Assembly: GCA_963781285.1 (NCBI GenBank)
Contig: CAWAFI010000010.1
Span: 1 to 64,000 of the forward strand
Length of the DNA stretch: 64,000 nt
Origin: CAIWHR01 sp963781285
Lineage (GTDB): Bacteria; Pseudomonadota; Gammaproteobacteria; Burkholderiales; Casimicrobiaceae
Direction: 5' to 3'
This document shows, one piece after another, positions 60,701-64,000 of this stretch. The translations under genes were made by a program, and so were the position numbers. The notes beneath the pieces are model-generated. The model was not told the DNA's origin. It saw nothing but the letters and a program-made list of their open reading frames with translations, and made no database searches. Positions within the stretch are counted from its first letter, which is position 1. Every line of letters starts with the position of its first letter.

Positions 60701-60991
60701 GCCGGCATCATCGTGCGCAACTCGATCCTGCTGGTCGACTTCGTCAACCTGCAGCTCGCGCGGGGCGTACCTTTGGCACAGGCGATTGTCGACGCCGCAG
60801 CGGCGCGGGCGAAGCCGATCGCGCTCACCGGACTCGCCGCGATGCTCGGGGCATTCTTCATCCTCGACGACCCGATCTTCAACGGCCTCGCGATCGCGCT
60901 GATCTTCGGCATTCTCGTGTCGACGCTGCTGACGCTGGTCGTGATTCCGGTCCTTTACTACGCGGTGCACCGAAACCGGGCCCGCGCCTGA
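57767..60991 (+). CDS. RND efflux pump, inner-membrane transporter
   Basis: A protein of about 1074 residues in the RND superfamily. It has 12 predicted helices with two large periplasmic loops and the TM4 segment SIGILVDDAIVVVENIHRH that carries the conserved acidic pair of the proton relay. Both halves are complete and the C-terminus ends in HRNRARA. The start is GTG 57767 directly behind the palindromic element; no ATG lies before the first helix except inside the element (57689). The upstream adaptor and SQR-like gene suggest export of a sulfur-related or quinone-related compound, or a heavy metal. Substrate unknown. Confidence 0.85.
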   Translation: MTGSNVLGISGRIARFFLSSRLTPLVGLLLALSGVFALVVTPREEEPQIDVTMANVFVPFPGASAADVERLVAIPAEQVLSQIQGLEHVWSVSRPGQALITVQYKVGVRRNDAVVRLHDTILSHRDWLPPELGVGEPLVKPKGIDDVPILAVTLWTKDPDRGAYDLERVAHAVEVELKRIPGTREVTTIGGPGRVVQVLLDVEKLSAHGLAPADLRRMLSAANTALPAGNIVRGNQTILVETGAFLESAKDVRELVVGVHDGRPVYLTDVGQVIDGPPPPSRYVWHGTGKAAAPGSDAGATWPAVTITVTKKVGENAVDVAERVRQRLAQLENTVIPSGVETTITRDYGQTADDKAKLLISKLLFATLSVVALVFVALGRREAAIVGVAVLLTLAATLFASWAWGFTLNRVSLFALIFSIGILVDDAIVVVENIHRHRLLDPGAPLASLIPGAVDEVGGPTILATFTVIAALLPMAFVTGLMGPYMSPIPINASMGMLISLGVAFMITPWLAAKLTAAHAHASPAEGRLDRWLASAFKRLLAPFVDVERGRRRRLLLGAGIIVAILASVALVLVQLVVMKMLPFDNKSELQVIVDLPTGAPVEATAAALTDLGAYLATVDEVVDWQAHAGTAAPINFNGLVRQYELRQSPEQGDLQVNLVDRKHRSRKSHEIALAVRPQLEAIGAKHNAKVKVVEVPPGPPVLSPIVAEIYGPDVAGRHALAGDLRTAFGATQGIVGIDDSIEDNAPRALVRVDQRKAALAGVTTADVVAALHTALAGDDVTAVHDGQAKYGVPVRITLPPNRQGRLDTLLGMTVRSASGANVSLSELTRVEPALREKTIYHKDLLPVTYVIGDMAGGTDSPLYGMFGVRGRLEGVPVPNGGTLAEYFIAQPADPYRSYALKWDGEWQVTYETFRDMGIAYAVGLVLIYLLVVAQFGSYMTPLVIMAPIPLTIIGVMPGHALLGAPFTATSMIGMIALAGIIVRNSILLVDFVNLQLARGVPLAQAIVDAAAARAKPIALTGLAAMLGAFFILDDPIFNGLAIALIFGILVSTLLTLVVIPVLYYAVHRNRARA

Positions 60992-61006
60992 CCCTCGACA
61001 AGCGAT

Positions 61007-61576
61007 TCAGGATGTGGCTGCCGCCCGCGGCGCGGCGTGCTTCTTCAGCTTGAACGCGAGAATGACGAGCAGCACCCCGTAGGCGACGGCGAAGGCCGCG
61101 ATGACCCACAGCACGGCGAGCGCGCCCGGTCCCGGGTTGAAGATCATCAGTACGCCGAATACGATCGACAGTGCGCCGGACAGGATCAACAGCCACTCAT
61201 TGGCGATCTCCTTGCGCAGGCGGATCGCCGCGGCAACCTGCAGTATGCCGTTGACGATCGCCCAGCCGGCGATCAGCAGCAAGAGCGCGATCGCGGTGAC
61301 ACCGGGGGACAGGAAGGTCACGACGCCGGCCACGATACCGAGTACGCCGATCAGCACGACCTGCCACATCGGCTTCGTCCCGTCCTTCGCCTTCCAGCCG
61401 CCGACGAGTGCGGCGATTCCGTCGACGAGGGCGTAGGCGCCCCAGAACAGCACCAGCGTAATCAACGTTACGCCGGGCCACACCCACGCGAGGAGGCCGA
61501 AGACGATGGCCGCAATCCCTCGCAACAGCACCAGCCACCAGACGCGCCCCAACGTTTGCAGCAGCGTTACGTCCAT
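61007..61576 (-). CDS. HdeD family (DUF308) membrane protein
   Basis: A 189-residue protein with six hydrophobic segments in three pairs: WLVLLRGIAAIVFGLLAWVW, TLITLVLFWGAYALVDGIAA, then similar pairs later. HdeD proteins occur in acid resistance islands of enterobacteria; their biochemical function is not established. It converges on the RND gene with 15 bases between and reads toward it. A GGGGAGGC ribosome binding site precedes ATG 61576. Confidence 0.82.
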   Translation of the reverse strand: MDVTLLQTLGRVWWLVLLRGIAAIVFGLLAWVWPGVTLITLVLFWGAYALVDGIAALVGGWKAKDGTKPMWQVVLIGVLGIVAGVVTFLSPGVTAIALLLLIAGWAIVNGILQVAAAIRLRKEIANEWLLILSGALSIVFGVLMIFNPGPGALAVLWVIAAFAVAYGVLLVILAFKLKKHAAPRAAATS

Positions 61577-61873
61577 GATGAGCCTCCCCGATTGCGGCCG
61601 CCCCCGCGGCAGCGCGCGGGGCTATTCTAATCGTTGAGAGACGTGCGCGTGCGACGCACCGGACATCACGCCGGTGCACGACAATGGCCGCATGCGTCGC
61701 AATACCGGCGACCGGGTTCGCGGACACGCGCCAATGCATCGAAGGTACCCTCCGGCGTTTGCGGCAGCTCGCGAGCGCTGGCTCGCTGAGCCAGCCGCAT
61801 CCGCCGAGGGCCCACGCACACTTGCAAGGAGCGTGCCCGGCGCTCACGCCGTCGGTCGGCGCAACGCTCGCGT

Positions 61874-62243
61874 TCAATCTGTCGCCATGGCGCGGCACCG
61901 TTCCAGGATAGGGTCGCGGGCTTCCAGGTATGCGTAAAAGCTGAAGTGATGCCAGGGAAGCGGAAAGCGACTGACGCGCACATCGCGAAACAGGTAACGG
62001 ACTACGGCAATGATTTCGGGCGCCGCATTCACGTGCTCATGCCGCATGACGACGCCGTAGTCGAGTCGGGTGCGCAGGTAATAGCTGATGCCGGTCGACG
62101 CGATTCAACCGGTATTGCTCCGCATGGATCCTCTCGTGTTGCGCACTCAGGGGCGGCCGCCGGCGCGGGTAGGTATCGAGCAGCGTTGCAATGTCCAAAG
62201 GCGCTCTCCAGCCGAATGCAGAATGGCGGTCGCATTCCGGCAT
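61874..62243 (-). pseudogene. Degenerate short ORF with one frame change, unidentified
   Basis: Two minus-strand frames join into a protein-like sequence if one base near 62085-62095 is removed: DIATLLDTYPRRRPPLSAQH and RIHAEQYRLNR continue as ISYYLRTRLDYGVVMRHEHV and VRVSRFPLPWHHFSFYAYLE to a stop at 61874. The span of 370 bases is 3n+1, and the joined product has 122 residues. The RPPL-x4-H-x-x-I-x-AEQYRLNR pattern is vaguely like the N-terminus of some SAM-dependent methyltransferases of glycan loci, but no SAM motif is present. It may be an internally deleted relic or a small gene with a sequencing error. The rest of 61577-62507 shows nothing else. Confidence 0.35.
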
Positions 62244-62507
62244 CACGGATCCCACGGGAAGGAACCGGCGACGGGAAGCGAAGGGTCCACGAAGCCCGGT
62301 GCGGGGCGCGGCGAGCGATTGTCGCCGCGACCGTCTGGTAGAATTCGACCGTTCTGGCGTTGGGCCCCTCCTCTTGCCGGCTCCGGCCGCAGGCGATGTG
62401 ACGGTAATGGCTACAATTCCGTTTTCGCCGCGATGGGGAATCGTCATGCTGTTGTCCCTCCGGGTCGCGGCACTTTTCACCGGTTCCTGAATGTCATCGG
62501 TTCCTCA

Positions 62508-64000
62508 ATGCGCCGTCGGATCGCGGCTGAACCCGGGACGCAAGTCCTTCCTGCTCCTGCCGGGTCTTGCCCGGGCCCGCGGGTGGCAAATGGCCAACAT
62601 CCTGTGACCGGCTCCAGCGTGCTCAAGGCGACGATCGAGCGGATCGGCGCCTCCAATCGACTTTTCCATGCCTTGCTCTGGGGCTATCCGTCCCTGGTGC
62701 TCGGCTACTGGCTCCTTGCCGAGAACCACGGCATATTCGGCGACGAGGGCTGGCACCTGATGTTCCTGATGGATGCGTGGCAGAAGCCCGCTTCGTCGGT
62801 GTCGCGCTGGCTCTGGAATCTTTACGTATTCAATGATCAGTATCCACCGACGTTCTATCTGCTGTCCGCCCCGTTCTACTTCCTGTTCGACAACCATCTG
62901 ACCGGCGCGCGACTCTTCAGTGCATCGCTGGCGGCCATTGCGCTCGCGATCTTCTACCGGATCCTTCGGCTCTACGTCGAGCGCTGGTTTGCGCTACTGG
63001 GCCTCGTGCTGCTGTTCTCGAGTGGCATGTTCGTCGAGGCGACCCGTTATTACCTGCTTGAAATAGGCCTGCTCGTATGGCTGCTAGCGCTGTATCTGCT
63101 CGTGGCGGAATACCTGCGTGGCGCATCGGCGACCAAGGCTGCTGAAATGGGAGCGATCCTCGCGCTCGGCCTCCTCACCAAGCCGAATTTTGTGATCTAT
63201 GCATTTCCCGTCGGCCTGCTGCTGCTTTATGGCGTGGCGAAACGGGTGCGCGCAGGCCGGTTGTCAAGGGCGCAGGTAGTGAGGCACGTTGCACTGGTCA
63301 CCGCCCCCTCGCTTGTGCTTGCCCTGCCGTGGTATGTAGTGAACCTCCTCAACCCGGGCAATCTGCTGATAACACTGCGACGGGTGAGACCATTTGGCGA
63401 ACTGGTTCCCGTCTACGATCCGCTCACGATGTTGCGCACGACTTGGGCGGCGCTGCCGGAATTTTTCCCGTGGTTTCTCTATGTCGCCCTTGTCGCATGC
63501 GCGGCGATCGTCGCCCTGACCCGGTGGATGCCGGCGAAGGGAATGAACATTGCCCCAAACGACACGGCGCGAGACCGCGCCGTGGTCTTCTTTTCCGGCT
63601 ATGTCATCTATCTGACGACGATCCTGTTTCCGCTCGGGCTCTACTACGCGCTGCGCTGGAACCTCTCGTATGCATTGTTCGTTGCCGCGTTGGTGTGTCT
63701 CATCGCCAGCCTTCCGAGCTCGCCGCTGCGGTTCGCGGTCGCGGCGGTGCTCGCGGCTCTCTCCGTGATATACACGTACAACAACTTCTTTCGCCAATTT
63801 ACTGCGTCACCATTGTTCACTCATGCGCGCGTCTGGTATTGGAATCCACGCTCACAGCCCACGGGCGTCGAGGAGGTCGCGAGGATCATCGATCGCGAGG
63901 AGCGCCGTGCCAGGGCGCCTGGCGATGGCACGGACATGGCGCTTCTCATGCAGGAGGCGGGCGGGGTGCATGCAGGCGCTGCCAATTATTATCTGCGGGC
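62508..64000 (+). CDS. GT-C type membrane glycosyltransferase (PMT/ArnT-like), 3' truncated by window edge
   Basis: An uninterrupted frame of 497 codons runs to the right edge. After about 35 hydrophilic residues it shows a polytopic pattern of at least ten helices (HALLWGYPSLVLGYWLLAEN, LFSASLAAIALAIFYRILRL, FALLGLVLLFSSGMFVEATR, VALVTAPSLVLALPWYVVNL). The first periplasmic loop carries the acidic motif GIFGDEGWHL, like the DE motif of GT39/GT83 enzymes that use polyprenyl-phosphate sugars. The start is uncertain: ATG 62508, GTG 62583 and GTG 62604 are in frame, none with a good ribosome binding site. Substrate unknown. Confidence 0.75.
   Translation, partial: MRRRIAAEPGTQVLPAPAGSCPGPRVANGQHPVTGSSVLKATIERIGASNRLFHALLWGYPSLVLGYWLLAENHGIFGDEGWHLMFLMDAWQKPASSVSRWLWNLYVFNDQYPPTFYLLSAPFYFLFDNHLTGARLFSASLAAIALAIFYRILRLYVERWFALLGLVLLFSSGMFVEATRYYLLEIGLLVWLLALYLLVAEYLRGASATKAAEMGAILALGLLTKPNFVIYAFPVGLLLLYGVAKRVRAGRLSRAQVVRHVALVTAPSLVLALPWYVVNLLNPGNLLITLRRVRPFGELVPVYDPLTMLRTTWAALPEFFPWFLYVALVACAAIVALTRWMPAKGMNIAPNDTARDRAVVFFSGYVIYLTTILFPLGLYYALRWNLSYALFVAALVCLIASLPSSPLRFAVAAVLAALSVIYTYNNFFRQFTASPLFTHARVWYWNPRSQPTGVEEVARIIDREERRARAPGDGTDMALLMQEAGGVHAGAANYYLR

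Noticed and set aside
1..64000. CRISPR arrays or prophage modules
   Set aside because: No regularly spaced direct repeats and no phage structural, integrase or lysis genes were seen.

Overview
The window is one contiguous stretch of high-GC bacterial chromosome. Gene content points to a facultatively anaerobic, probably denitrifying, aromatic-degrading betaproteobacterium (Rhodocyclales/Burkholderiales-like). This is inferred from a Thauera-type ATP-dependent benzoyl-CoA reductase cluster, a phenylacetyl-CoA oxidation cluster, an FNR-type box and betaproteobacterial REP hairpins; no rRNA or marker gene is present to fix the taxonomy. No prophage, IS transposase or CRISPR array was seen.

Layout. 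(1) 1-3394: a small carbohydrate-catabolism-like operon (DUF993, Gfo/Idh/MocA oxidoreductase, TIM-barrel isomerase) with a REP pair. (2) 3414-13072: housekeeping and accessory genes: serine hydrolase, degenerate metallo-beta-lactamase-fold protein, a pcm gene broken by a 125-bp tandem duplication, a pyrophosphatase-like gene, tRNA-Ser(GGA), TPR protein, HAMP-PP2C phosphatase, ABC exporter, secreted beta-propeller-like protein, PspC. (3) 13189-25757: the benzoyl-CoA module. The reverse operon korA-korB-ferritin-rid-SDR and the forward operon had-oah-dch-bcrCBAD-fdx diverge from one control region holding an FNR-type box and a 22-bp palindrome. 2-Oxoglutarate:ferredoxin oxidoreductase would reduce the ferredoxin, BcrABCD would use it plus ATP to dearomatise benzoyl-CoA, and Dch/Had/Oah would hydrate, oxidise and open the ring. 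(4) 26070-32227: stress-type genes (UV endonuclease V-like, UBP zinc finger, UspA-P-type ATPase pair) and a crotonase. (5) 32282-43072: a long reverse operon with a hotdog thioesterase, padB, padC, padD and padJ (phenylacetate to phenylglyoxylate, upstream of benzoyl-CoA), then DUF2249, a polytopic membrane protein, hemerythrin, double GNAT, DUF59/MIP18 and a second membrane protein. A second copy of the 22-bp palindrome lies in front of hemerythrin. (6) 43254-46152: GNAT-Rrf2 pair, Crp/Fnr regulator, CbiM-like membrane protein, small secreted protein with a strong terminator. (7) 46204-60991: a sulfur island: a triple rhodanese with a heme motif in an operon with a Psr/Phs-type molybdoenzyme (catalytic, FeS and NrfD subunits), a TPR protein, two YeeE/YedE halves, DUF2892, RND adaptor, sulfide:quinone oxidoreductase-like protein and RND pump. 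Three TGTGAC-N4-GTCACA-like sites precede its transcription units, and a 269-bp nested palindrome sits in front of the pump gene. (8) 61007-64000: HdeD-like protein, a degenerate ORF, and a GT-C glycosyltransferase running off the right edge.

Quality note. Four genes (SDR, korA, a membrane protein at 32282, a degenerate ORF at 61874) each carry what reads as one extra base, and pcm has one more at a duplication edge. The bias to +1 suggests residual sequencing or assembly error rather than several independent pseudogenes, so the korA and SDR products are probably functional.
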